This document shows positions 1 through 13,100 of a DNA stretch of 64,000 nucleotides, piece after piece (the stretch's first letter is position 1; each line of letters begins with the position of its first letter). The position numbers were made by a program, and so were the translations under genes. The notes below the pieces were generated by a model. It was given only the letters and a program-made list of their open reading frames with translations. It searched no databases and was not told where the DNA came from. The DNA is taken from NCBI GenBank assembly GCA_914767715.1, contig OU612074.1, forward strand, positions 19,142,062 through 19,206,061, in the 5' to 3' direction. Source of the stretch: Membranipora membranacea (lineage: Eukaryota > Bryozoa > Gymnolaemata > Cheilostomatida > Membraniporidae).

Positions 1-2940
1 TGACCGTTCACTAGATATTTTGCAGGTTGTTTGGACTTTTGCAATTTGTTTTTGCTTCAGGCCTGTTCTGTTAGATGAAAATGTGGTAATTATAACTAAA
101 GTTGTAGATAATTTTTACTCACAAGTATTCATTGAGCTACCTTCAGAGGGTTGAAGTTACGAGCAGTGATGCTTTATATCTGGAAAAAATAGACATACAT
201 AGTAATAACATCAAAATAATTTGTATTTCATTTAGAACGCTGCCAATAGCTTGCACAATTTGTTTATATTGTGCATCCCAGATATTCAATAGCTATGATA
301 TGCTGACAGTTTGAGAGCTAATAAATATTTAGAATGTATAATATAAACCAAAATAATCCAAGGCATTGTAGCTACATGCGGGGTCGACAAGACAAACCCT
401 AAACCCTATTCTGGGTGTTGTTTTATAATTCATCTTCGATGTTGCTGAATGAAAAGTTTCAAGTTGACCCTTTTCAGTCTGTTTAATATTCTGCTGATTA
501 ACCATCAAATAATACGAAAAAGTTGAAAATTCCTAAGCAAAAAAAGTGACCAAAGCCCTGAAGTCAATGGAAAATTCTTTTCCCATAGAATACGGATGTT
601 CAGTCTTGGTTATTGGGATTCATACATATTCATTCATGTTCATATTTTAAGATACCATATAGAGGAGAAAAATATTCGCAGTAGGAAATGGTCGCCATTT
701 CCCACACGCCTGTGAAGTTGTAGTATATATGAGTAGATAAGAATGGTCATCCCAACTTACATTATATAAATTTCCACCTTAACTATCAAAAATTTGAGCT
801 AGTTAACATTAATTTGCCTTAAAAAATTAGTTGAACTTAACTCAAGCTCATATTTACTCCTCTAGGGAAGAATTGAAATGAGGTTCTAATTGTGACTTCT
901 ATGTGTAAGACAATGAATAATAAACATCACAGAAATCCACCACACCAGGATCTCCATTGACTGTTTGAGATCGTCATAGCAACTAGATGGGGGTCATAAA
1001 CTGGTAAAATACCTATTATTGCGTTTGTTTTTCTGTATTATTTACGCTTTCAGTTCTATTTCCAAGTGTGGTATGCTAATTTTTGTGTGAGAGATGCCTA
1101 TAAATTTTTTTCATCAGCTGTCATTTACCCTATACCAGTTTTCTAAAAATACGATAACAGTGCATTGAGCCTTATTATGTTAATTGTTTTTCCAATTATG
1201 CTCACGTGCAAAAATTTTTTTTTAGGTAATTTATTACATTGGGGCATTAGCCTGAATAATGTGTCACCACATCCAAACGTTTGGGGGGGGGGGGGGCTTC
1301 CCTTGAACTACCGCTAAATAGAGCTTGACAGTTTTATATTCTATGGTCAAAGGACTGAGTGACATGGCGTCATGGCAATTGATAGAAGGGAAACACCTGA
1401 TAATGCCATGTAAAGAGGTGCTTCACATGCTATGAATATGGTACATTTGTATAAATTTTTGGAACGGCCCTACGCCAGAGAATCAAATAGAGGTGACTTC
1501 CAGTGACCAGAATACATCTCAGATCCCAATCTTCTTACCAACAACCATTAGAAGACCCGTGAAAATGAAAGTGAAAATTGAAATGTAAATACACTGTAAA
1601 TGAAAAAAAGAAGATGGAGTTTGACCCTTGCCTTTCCCAATCCTTTAATCTTATTTACTACCATGCTCGAAGGCCCTGGATGCATATATAGGCTACTGCA
1701 GTAGAGACAAGTGATTGGAATATCATCGAGATTTGAGATAATTTGAAGGAATCTGGCCCTAGTTTGGATGTTACTGTAAGCCATCCAGAATTTACCTAAA
1801 AAAGTGGTCAGATCTAAGCATAATCCAGGGACTGAGAGCAGTTCCTCGTCTCAATTTGGACTATGGAGACAATTGGAGACAAGCGGTTTAAATATCACTT
1901 TTTCTTCTCACAGATTTTAGACAAAAACTATCAAAGAGCAGCCGTTGAGCAATCGGTCTCCTAATTCTGGAGGTCGTTTGCAAAAGAGCGCTTGTTTTCT
2001 TGCATTTGTGTAACAATTGACGATAAAGGAGCAAACTTTCTCCATCCAAGAATTACAATCAACAATGATATGGTGGTAGACCTTCATGCATAGATATCAG
2101 CATGTAAGATGTAAGCATGTACATCTATAAAATCTATCTTAATTACGATAACCACAATAGTTCAGTCTCAATACCCCTATACCCAATACCCTATATGCAA
2201 TACCCATTAATACATGCAAGGTATTAATCTATTAATTGCAACTCATAACTTTTTTCTTTGATAATTAAAATTTAGTAAGGTACATTGACAAATTGTGACC
2301 CACCTTGCGACGTGACGATGCAGACACAGCTTCACAACCTTGAGTCAAGATTCCCGAGATCAGTTGTTGACCGCCGCTCCCGCTAGTAAATACTTTCTAA
2401 AAAGAGTTTCGCTTGTCATACCTTGTCTGCTTGAATGTTTAATGCAATGTCATCCTTGGTTATGCAACTGGTTATTAGTGTTTGAGATGAGAGGATGAGC
2501 TTAAAAATTAAATAAAAGCCGTGATATAACCTTTTGTATAACCAGCCCGGCTCCTTTTAAGTCCTAGGCGGTGTCGGTATTGTCATCAATGGACAGCTGA
2601 TCACTTAGCAAAATAATCTGATTGTCATCATGCATTGTAAACGTGTATAGGACTATATCGAAGAAAGTATTATCTGTTAGTCTGCTCCTCAATAGGGACA
2701 GGGGTGTAATCTTTCAAAGCTCTGGGAAGAAATTAGATAGAGTATATTAAGATACTTTATATAGATAGAAAGTCTAGCAATAGATTTGGTGTAGGCTACC
2801 AGTAAATGTTCAAACCAACATCAGCGGAATCTTTCAATAATCTGCACCTAAATTCCTTTAAAAAAAATCTGACAGTTTAAAATAAACTTGGATGTTTTTA
2901 TTATAGTTCTAATGTTAGGTGAGCCATGGGGGCCATGGAT
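1..2940. other. Intergenic, no gene recognised
   Basis: I see no reading frame here that resembles a protein and no chain of exons with compatible splice sites. The DNA is AT-rich with stops in all frames. The only simple-sequence feature is a poly-G run near 1,284-1,296. Confidence 0.5.
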
Positions 2941-3384
2941 GTCATAAACAGCTACTTGCCGTGTAAAGTATCATCTGCCTGTAGACTGATCTGCCTAGTC
3001 AACCACGTAAAATCTAAATGTTCATCACCCCTACGCTTAAATGAGCTACTCAGGGGCATATGCTTGATAGAGGTCTTCTTATGACACTGTATCAAAGCTG
3101 TATTAGCCTCCCCCTGCACTGCAGAAGGTTTCAGGTACGACCAAGAGATTACTGCGTTCTCCCACTCGAAACCTACTTCAATACAATACATATAGGTGCT
3201 GTACGATCCACCCTCATCCACATTCAACTGCTTACTGCACTCATATTTAATATTAATACTATAACTATATAGTAACGTCTTATCACACGCCACATCCCAA
3301 AGCATTGGCGGCGAAACATTGTTGCCTAAGTGGCAAGGCCGCAAAATCTGTGCCAGGTTGCTCTACGTTTGCAGGCAAGTCGGA

Positions 3385-3512
3385 GCACATCTGGAGGCCA
3401 TCCAAACCCCAGTAGTCAGTGGACTGCAGTGGGATTCGAAACCACGACCTTCAACATTTGCATGCTGGAGGAATGGTGCTCTAACCAACTGAGCCACCTC
3501 CTACTCCTAAAA
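3385..3512 (-). repeat. tRNA-derived SINE, family A (tRNA-like head)
   Basis: Read on the minus strand, the segment has the internal pol III promoter of a tRNA gene. An A-box-like stretch (GTGGCTCAGTTGGTTAGAGC) is followed by a B-box-like GGTTTCGAATCCCACTG. The intervening sequence does not fold as a clean tRNA. A related fragment with the same A-box region lies at 28,925-28,965. The element body may extend toward 2,950, where an open frame occurs on both strands; I do not regard that frame as a gene. Confidence 0.6.
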
Positions 3513-3519
3513 ATACCAA

Positions 3520-6500
3520 TTACCAATAGTATATTGCCTATAACCTGGTGAAATAGAAAAAAAAATACCTACAACCAAGATCTGAATTACTTACTTTTGA
3601 AATTTTGTGCAACGTTTATCAATCGAATCAGAGCATATTATTTGTAATCATCTTGATTTGCGCTCAAATTTCAGTTTTGCCTACCTATTTCATATGGATG
3701 CAAATTTGAAAATGGCTAATAACAAACAAAATTACCAAACAGCTAAACAAAAATATGAAAGTTGTATAGTTAGGGGTCTAGCTGGAATAAACTGAGGGGA
3801 TTTTTTCATTGTAATCCACTCCTGCTCGATACTGGGCTTGCAAACACAAATGTGCATGCGCTGCCTAATCTTATAGTGCATTATTAGGGAATGTGTACCC
3901 TTATGCCTCAGGCTAATGAAAGCTATCAAATTATAAGTGCAGTGATTGGCATATTAAAGTCACACATACTTTTACTATCATTCGTTCAATCATCTCTTAT
4001 TGCACTATTGATGATCAGAAAATAGATTTGTATGTCTTATTTCCGACATATAATCCTGGGTAAAGCCTTTTTATATAATTGGTGACATATGTAACTCATT
4101 TAAATCAATTACTCACTCTCGATAGCTAACCTGTGAGTAGTAATCTGAGACTACTCCCCTAGTGTGAGTTATATGTCGCCTGAAGGAGCTCTGACCTTGG
4201 GTCAGCGATACTTCAATCACGCTGCCTGCGTATGAATAAGTAGCAGGAAACAGCAGCTCGAGCCTTTCAGTAAAAACTCAGAAATCATATGGGATATCCC
4301 GCAGTGTATGTCATCGTCATGAGTTGCTCATGTTTGCTAGCACTTGATTTTATTCTTGATCAATAGCTATACTGTAGAATAAAATTTAAATATTTATATT
4401 TAATTGCTAATTTTTATATCCCGAATTTCTATACCGACACTAATGCTCATCTCTAATTGTGGCGATGAGCTGTTTTATTTATGTGGGAATATTTGACTCC
4501 CTAGTTATACTGTAGAAGAAAAATAGAAGATTAATGGTTATGGTGTAGCCAATTTTTTACATCCTGTATTCAGAGACCATTGCAAGTTTACATATCAATT
4601 GTTTTGGTGACGCACTGTTTCTATTTAGGTGTTATGGGAATGTTTGACACTTTTTATCTGCGCTTTGGAAGCATAAATGTCAAACATAACATAAACATAC
4701 AAATAAATGGCTAGTTAATTTGTTCGTCATTGTCACACATTGCTGTTGTATGTGTGATTTTTGGTTGATTCATTACACAATAAACGCACACCCGACTCAA
4801 ATTTGCATATCTTTAATTAAAGTGATGAGGTTTTTCTATTTAGGTGCTGATGTTTGACACTGTTTTGCAATTTTGAAGCGAATCTCACACATAAAAATGA
4901 AATCAGCCAGTAATGACACATTGATGATTTTGATACCATTTTATTCTATAATTAATATTTATTATAAAAACAAGAATGCCTATTAGTACTATGAGCCATG
5001 AGTAGTATGTTTGGGTTATGAGTCATTTTGAGCTTCCAGCATCCTCTCTCATGCTGCAATGTTATGTACATATGCATAGCCTAGATTGTAGAGGGGGAAT
5101 CATAGATATATTTTTACAAGTGTTTATTGCCATTTAGTTGCAATTAAAGAGGAGGTACGGGTCAGATTCACTTTCTCCCGTCCCTATCCAGGTTGATAGA
5201 TCACCCAATTCCGATTATGTACATGTGCTCCGATTTGGCGCCGAGTATATCCTAACAATTTGTTTACATTTATAAGCAAGAATATGATGTCATATGTAGG
5301 ACTCTCATAAACAATGTCCTATCAATCAATAATGACTGATTTACATTTAGCGATTTTTCTCAGTAAATATTTAGTATTTTTAAAGATCATTATAGCTACA
5401 CATTCCTCAACTATATTTGACTCTGCTGATGTAGTTTTGAAACCTAATTTTCTTTTTTTTAAAAGAAAATTAGATGTAAAAAAGTGTAGGAATACAATAA
5501 TGTTCAGTTCAGTTTATAGTTGAATTACAGTGTCACAATGTGTGTCAAAGCAGGTGCACTGCATGATTTTGATTTTCTAATGAATTAAAATCAATATATC
5601 ATTAATCATCATGCTTTATGCTATTAAATATGGCTCGATGTAGCTTGTCTTGACAAGACATGCTATGCTCCGTGTAATTACCGTGATCTCATAAGGTTTT
5701 AGGATTTAATTTTGAGCATAGCAAATCGGTAAAAGAAAGTCTCATAAAAAAAATGTTGGTCCATATTATTACTCCCCGCACAAGTAAATCCCTGTAGACT
5801 ACCAAGTGTCTACAATTAACGCTGGATCTGAATTACACTCCATCTTTAAATAAGTTTGATGAGAAATAACAAACAATACAAAGGGGCTTATCAGATAGTC
5901 CAAAACTAGTGTTATGACAGCCCCATCCAGTACTCCCCAAAAACAAAGCTGCCCCGCCAAGAGAACAGAACGCAACCAGTCAAGTTCTACCTGGCTCCAA
6001 CAAACTAGCTACAAATTACATCCAAAAGACCACATGAGGAAGATCCTCAAGGTCCTAGGCATGTTCAAAAAAGAGCTTGCAGGCAATTTAGAACATTGAT
6101 CTCTTTCCCTTTTCGGTCCAGACTTTAAACGGCTTTAATTGAATTATTCAACTGTCTCTTTCCTGGTTTAGTTTCATGTGTATCGGTAGTGGTTAAACCA
6201 TGCAGTTAACGGCAATGAGTCCAGCTCATAACATCACATATCTGTAAACACTAAAGTGAAAACAAATCACTGGATACTATCATTTTAGGGCAAATCCTCA
6301 CTCTATCATTTTTCAGTGAGTTTATAAACATGTTGAACCTAAAGTAATAAACAAAATTTGCAACTGCAGTTTCAGCTAAATCCATAGATGATAATGGGTC
6401 CGAGTTTTTTCTGCATAACCAATACAGCCTCAATTTTACTGAGTTCTGAAAACTCCTAAGATCACAGTCTATAAATGGAAATTTAGCATGAGAAGATAAA

Positions 6501-7690
6501 TCTAGCACTTTTTCTTTATTTCTGCGCAAAACAATAAAATACATTGACGTCTTTCTCATCACTAGAATCCAGTGCATGTATGGGAACTGTTACTCAGACA
6601 TTCTTGTTTAGTTATTGCTGTTTAGTTTTTTCTGAGCGCTGGCTACATAGCAGAACCTGTTATCCACAGAGATGAAAGAACATAAGTCCAGAAAACAGTT
6701 GTAATGTTATAGAAAATGAATTATCAAGATTTTATTTTTATCCTTTACATCCTGAGTACGCAAGACTGCTCTACTGGTATCTGCAATTAACAATTATAGA
6801 TGTCGAGCCCGCCTGATTATAAAGAAAACAGTAATAGCATGGAGGATTAGCGAAACGGATTAGCAATAAGAGATTAATGCAGTGAAGGAAACCCAAGTAC
6901 ATGGATGGGGGAAGAGCAACTGGTAAGAGGTCAAAAAAGAGGTCGTATAACGTCCTTTTGAAGGACCCACAAAAGTTACTCGTGAATATTATGTAGGAAA
7001 TAATGGAATGGAATAGAGCTACATGTTGCTGAGCGAGAACCACGGCAATAGAATGCGAGCCCAGCTGCTGTGAAATTCTGTTTGGCGCTTGAATTTGTCA
7101 AAGCACATATTGCTGTGATCGATTGTCTAGCACTACTATAATACTATTTACAACTCCACAGGGTAAATTCATCGAGATAAGAACGGGAACAAACAATCCC
7201 CTCATGCTTGATAGCTATGGATGAGATCAGTTGCATTATCAAGGAAGAGGAAAATAAAACGATGCTGTCTCAGTACAAATGCTGAGAAATAAAGGTCCGA
7301 ACTCAATTTCCACTCTTGTCTCAAAGGATATACTCGGGTTTCTCCCTACCCACAAACCATCACCTCTCACAAAACATTTGTATCAGAGTCTGGTTTGGTT
7401 ATGTACACTGTGTTGTGCCACTGTTTTCTTCTGCAGCTGTGTAACCTTCCTGGGTGTAACTCCTGGTGTTGTTTATTTCTTTGCTTTTAAATTTATTCCT
7501 GTGACAATGACAAAGAATTTTGCCGGGATGGAATACTTTAGTTATCTCGTACCAGTATGATGTAAGACATATTATTGACTTCATGCATAGGCTCTCTAGT
7601 ACCACTCTATTACCGAAATAGATTAAACCCTCATAGGAAGTCCACCTGAATAATAAAGTGACCACTCTGATACTATAATAGAGGGATGAT
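3520..7690. other. Intergenic, no gene recognised
   Basis: AT-rich sequence with short frames only, none showing a recognisable motif or a plausible splice chain. Genes made only of very short exons could be missed by eye. Confidence 0.45.
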
Positions 7691-7782
7691 CAGTCCATTC
7701 ATGCCAATTGTAATTTATATTTACTAATGCTAATGGCTAGTGACAAAGTTTTATCACCAACCATATTTCCATGTGGATTTTG

Positions 7783-7920
7783 AGCTAGAGCTAGATCAAA
7801 CTGAGTTGTCACCTCTTGATTCAAACTGTGTCTGTTGTGTCTGTTCCCATGAAAACTTCCAAAATTACTATCGTCGACAACAATCACTCTCAAGTCCTTT
7901 GATCTGAACCGCGAGGCCAT
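7783..7920 (-). CDS. Weak candidate first exon, unknown product
   Basis: On the minus strand an ATG in fair context opens a frame beginning MASRFRSKDLRVIVVDDSNF. It is rich in Arg, His and Asn and reads more like protein than its surroundings. A possible splice donor, AG followed by gtgaca, lies about 36 codons in, near 7,812; the frame stays open to 7,699. An E-box (CACGTG) lies just upstream. I could not find a convincing second exon at lower coordinates, so this may be chance. Confidence 0.15.
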
Positions 7921-8179
7921 TCACGTGAATGGAAAGTGCAAACCAGCTTGTGCTGAGTACTGCGAGGTCAGTCTTCGCAGTATGGTCAAGCTGATAATTA
8001 GTTCTATGGATATGTCAACCAATCAGCTCACACTAGCTTGCTCAATGGAAACGTAGTGATTTCTAGCAATACTATTACTAGCCGATTTTTTTTTAATAAA
8101 AAAAAATATTACCATGTGGCAAAGCGAGCCTATTACAGAGTCGTTACACAACACACAATATTATGCAATGACTTGGGTA

Positions 8180-8372
8180 AAAAAAGATAAATTTATTAGC
8201 GGTATCAGACAGCATCTAATACTATGGCAAGTACCCTGTCTGCCAAACAACATATACAGTGGCGTTGATCGTCACTTTCGGTTACAAATGCGTGAAGCAC
8301 CCCATATTTTTGCCCCTATAATATGTTACATTATAAGAAAGAAAAAAGATAAATTTATTAGCGGTATCAGAC
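8180..8372 (+). repeat. 31-bp perfect direct repeat pair
   Basis: The same 31 bases (AAAAAAGATAAATTTATTAG and 11 more) occur at 8,180-8,210 and 8,342-8,372, separated by 131 bp. This could be a long target-site duplication around a small insertion or a local tandem duplication. The inner 131 bp show no terminal inverted repeats that I can see. Confidence 0.7.
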
Positions 8373-8379
8373 TAAAGAT

Positions 8380-10120
8380 AATGTGTCTATTAAAGAAAGT
8401 ACCGGTATTCCAGAGCTAAATCAAAGTAATTATCACCAGATATTTACAAATTTCACCATCCTGGAGATTTTGTAAGTAATAATGGTAAGAGCAACCAGCT
8501 TGAATTTTTTTGTGTTCATCCCCTGAACTTTTACCATTCATTACATATCTCCATGACCGAAACAGCATGTTTCATACAAGCTAACCACACAGGCCAGTGA
8601 GTCGCTGTACACAAGCCCTGTTTTCCCACCCTGCAGGCTAAGGATCCTTAACATAGCAAACCTAAAACTAGCTAGAATTGAATCTCGATAAAACTACCTA
8701 ATGCCAAGTAACGAGCGCTTTTAAAATCATTTACGAGGATTGGCACAACAGGACGATGTCTTGGGATAATGTCTCGTATCCAGCTTAAACTCTCTGCACT
8801 TTGTCACTTTACAATAAACAAACACTGAAACTCCGATGACCAATTTGCTTTAACAAGTACTGACAGGATATTATAGTGAATACAAATAAATAAAAATCAG
8901 AGACATTAAAATGTGAATGAGAGAGGTTGCTTATAAAAGCAAAACCAGAAACAATTTAAAAAACGATATGCGTCAGTCAAGCCAACTCATACACCATGCA
9001 ACAGTATTGATATTGCGCCCAGGTCATTGTAGTTGCAAAATATAAATGTTAAAGTCACGGAACACTGGCCAATATCCTATCTGACGCAGAAGACTATATG
9101 TCATGCAGTAATTGTTGTTTTGTCAGAGCGTGATGAAGTAAAGGTCTTGGATTAAGTCAAAAAGCAAATGATTTAAATTTCTTTCCTGTCAAATACATCC
9201 TGAAACATTTAAGTTTTTAAAAATGTGTATGACGAAAGGAAATGCCATTTTTACCCTTGATTAAAATATCAATAAAATGCAAGAAAATTGCTGCTTTGCA
9301 AAAATGAGTAGATTATTTGCATCGTAGAGATCTTTGCTGAACCAGTCAAGGAATATCTCCGGACAAGGTGAGAGCTTCAGCGTATAAAATATCTGCTTCA
9401 ACTGCTAGCTGCTAAAACATGCTAATTATTGTAACTGTATCCCATCTCATTGTGAAGAATTCACCAATTTTAGCATTATTATTAGAATTGAGTGGGATGC
9501 ATTATGTAAGACCACATTATGTGGCATACCACTGGCCATAATTTGATTGGAAATATGGATTGTTCAATTATTATTCTTCTGTGCAGCAGGTAGCGGTAAT
9601 TTTCTTGTGGGAGTGGTCGGTAAGTGCTCCCAATCATGTTTTTATTGTCAATTGTATTCCATTTTAATATCATGGATAATGAACATAGACTTAATATACT
9701 GGTAGTATATCAAGTCTATGTTAATGAATAATAATAAAAGCATAGAGTGTATTTACCGAGTGAAAATAAAAGCATTTTGTCGCAGCCATGAATGTCCATG
9801 ATGCTACATGAGGTCATGGGTGCAAAATTGGTGTAAAATTCTAATTTATGAGATTGGCCGGGTCAGAAGTTGTCACCTATTGTAAGGAGTCCGTGATATT
9901 GCATGTTATATTTATGTTATCATTGGAGTCAAATTTTTGGTTGAGCAGAAACAATGATCAACGGCGTCTAGTTGCAACAAAGAATTTTTAAGAGGAAAAT
10001 GCTTCATCTGCTTTGCTTCAATCCTAATTCCAAGTTAGCGAAGATACGGTCTTACCTGTTAATTGTAGGGGAGGTAACTCAAACCCATTGTTCAGTGTTT
10101 CTACGCTTTTGAAGATTTGA
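8380..10120. other. Intergenic, upstream of the channel gene
   Basis: No gene recognised. It contains the hairpin at 9,682-9,722 and should include the promoter and 5' UTR of the channel gene that starts at 10,133. No clear TATA box was identified. Confidence 0.45.
9682..9722. repeat. 18-bp inverted repeat (hairpin)
   Basis: The arms 9,682-9,699 and 9,705-9,722 are complementary with one mismatch and are separated by a 5-base loop. No flanking duplication was identified. Confidence 0.7.
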
Positions 10121-10132
10121 AAAGCTGGAAAT

Positions 10133-13100
10133 ATGGCGACTGAGGAGACCGAAGGAGATAGTAGAAGTGACTGGCACAAGTTTGCGGAGGATTTCTCTAT
10201 GCATGGTGTCAAATATGTACATGTCAGAAACACTGCAACGCAGAGAAGGTACTCATAGCTTTTCTTCTCCACACAGATGACTTGATATACTATTGCATGT
10301 ATATCTCTGATCGATAGAGAGCTAATTAGTTAACTTAGCATGAGTACCAACAGAGGAATGTAGTGTGACGACCCGACGTCAGTTTCATTATTTAGGGGTG
10401 GGAACATTTTATGTACTCACACTGAATTGACTCATATGATCCGAGATACACATGAATATAATGTAGTCTTAATGTCAGTGTGGTTGTTCACCTTAGATTA
10501 GCCTTGACTTTCTCACACTGCAGCCACTAATTCTTTTCAAAAAACAAAACAAGTGAAGAATGACAAGGCTAAAGATAGGGCTTCAGTATTTTTGTTTTAT
10601 GGGAATGTGTGTATTATATTAAATTTGAGTTTGTTTAAATTCCGTAATAAATATAAACAAGTTCAAATTTCAAGATTCATTGCGTGTATCGCCAAGGCTC
10701 AATTGCGCATAAGGATACTCAAGATGCCGAGATAAATTTTGATAGCTGAATAGTAGTTGGTAGATTAGTAATTATTTATAATACTGTGAACCTTGATTGA
10801 TTGGTCATGTAGGAACACCCACAATCGTGGTGACATGGCTGGGGGGGGGGGGTCATTTCAATTATCATAGATTAACACTTTGACTTGACAGTTGGCTCTA
10901 TTTGTTTTGATGAGGGAGCCGTCGGGCAGGGGGGGGGGGGGCAAAAGTCTGGGGGCTCAGACTAGGTGAGGGGTGATTCAAATCATAACCACCTTGACTT
11001 GACCTTTACCTCTATTGTGTTTTGGCAGAGTGGTGTGGCAGTTGTTGATATTTGGAGTCATCATATACTTTGGATTTTCTTCATCAGACTTCTTTGACAC
11101 TTTCTCCAGAAAACTTCTTACCACTAAATACACAGTGGAAAAATCTTCTAGTCTCAGAGTGAGTGCAGCATAATATAACTATACCATATACATATACATA
11201 TAGATACAACATAATAAATATGAATTTATATATATATATATATATAATATATAATATAATACACCTTAAACATAAGATCCGTGTCAGCAGTGGCTTCAAT
11301 TGGCCACAAGGCAAGCAGACAGGAAAGGAGATTTTTTTAAGATTTAACATTCGTTGTAGTCTATCAGTGACTGATGAACTGATGTGTTTTAATGTTTTCA
11401 TTTGTTTTCATTTGTTTTGGGAGTTCTATTTCAGATGAGACAGGGACTAATTATAATTTTATTTGTGACTGTTCTTGCCTTAAAGGGGGGAACACTTGGG
11501 ATGAAAGGATCGGAATCGGATGGGGGAGCTGACGCATAACCAATGTTAAGGTTTTGCTTGCCTGAGGGCTATTGTTTTTGCTTAAACAATAAATAAACAA
11601 GTGATGAAAACTAATGTAAAGTTGGAAAACCACGTGAAGTCCTCAACAACCAATCTTAAAACACAATAACCTATGGAAAACCCCGCTAATTTGTCAGCAA
11701 CCAAATAAATGTTATAATGTGCTTCACTAGTCAGATTACCAATGAGGGTGAAACACTGGTAGAGTATTTTTATAACCTGTTGCCGTTTCGCAAAACCATT
11801 GTGCTCATTGTCTAATGCAAATAACTAACCTATTTAACAGAATAAAATGTCTCCAGATTACAATTATTCCGTATTTATGCATTGATTTAATCACCCTGTC
11901 ATAATCTCACATAAACATGATCACATTATTAGCTATGTTCCCTTGACAAGAGAGGGGACGACCCGCAAATCTGTCATGTACAGATATAGATAATTGTCTT
12001 ATCTAGATGCCTACAATAACAATCTGTAACAGGAACTTATGGCAGTTGGATATGCTGATGAGGATGCCAGCTATGAGGAATATAACAAGAACTCTTTATT
12101 TGAAAGACCCAGTAGACACAGTACCACCAGAGGAGGGAAGGTAATATGTCCCAAACCCCAAGGTTCAGAATGTTGATAGGTTGCAAGATGCAGCAAAGGT
12201 ATCTTCAAATAGCATGAGGTGCAACCAAACTTAATTCAACTTGAATAATCATAGGCTTTGTTAGTCAAGTCAATACTCCTAGAGATGGGGGATACACTAT
12301 CACACATATCCAAATGATTCTCACATGATGATTCTTAGCTCCTAACACCAACTTTATGTCATGACTTCAGGAGCGTTTATATTCATAAGTTGCTTACAGT
12401 TTCCTGGTCAAATAGCAAGAACATGAGAAAACAGTTATAAACCTAAGTAATGAACAGCATCGGAACTATAAATAGACGACTGTTCTTATAAAGAAGAATC
12501 CCTGACTGTACTAAAGGTTATCAATGGATCAATGGTATAGACCACTAGTGCACAAGTTAGGGCTCATGAGGTATACACCCTGTTTGACTTGCAAAAAGAT
12601 AATCAAGATGATTTGAATATAATTTTATTCCTTTCTACAGATATGATTGGACAGATCCTGACTTTGAGGAGGTGATGAATTTGACATCTGAAGAAACACA
12701 AAACTTCTGGGATGAGGCAGCTCACTTTGACATCTTGGTTGAATGCTGGCTATTCTCAGAATTGAGACCATGTGAAGAAATACTCAAACTGGTCGTCACA
12801 GACGGTGGTGAGCAAGGGTTACGAATTTGATTTAATTTTAATTGAACATGATGCAAGAATGTAGTACCTGTGTGTGTATGACATCATCATCATCTTTGAA
12901 GAGGAGAGAGTTAATCTCTCTTGGGTACAGGTACTGAGACTCATAGTACTCTTCTACCCATGACCGCCGGTTGTTTCGAAGAGACAGAGAGGATTCTTTT
13001 TACTGCGTTTGCGTTTCTGGTATTCCTAGTCCTGTTCCGCAAGGACCTGATTAGGATGAATGGTGTGCCAGTACCTAATCAGAAATGACTGCCGGCGCTG

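Noticed and set aside
2952-3344. 130-codon minus-strand frame beside the family A SINE
   Set aside because: A frame is open on the plus strand as well, no motif is recognised, and it may be SINE or LINE body; not enough to call a gene.
7279-7560. 93-codon plus-strand frame with a hydrophobic segment
   Set aside because: Overlaps an equally long frame on the other strand, has no recognisable motif and no splice partners.
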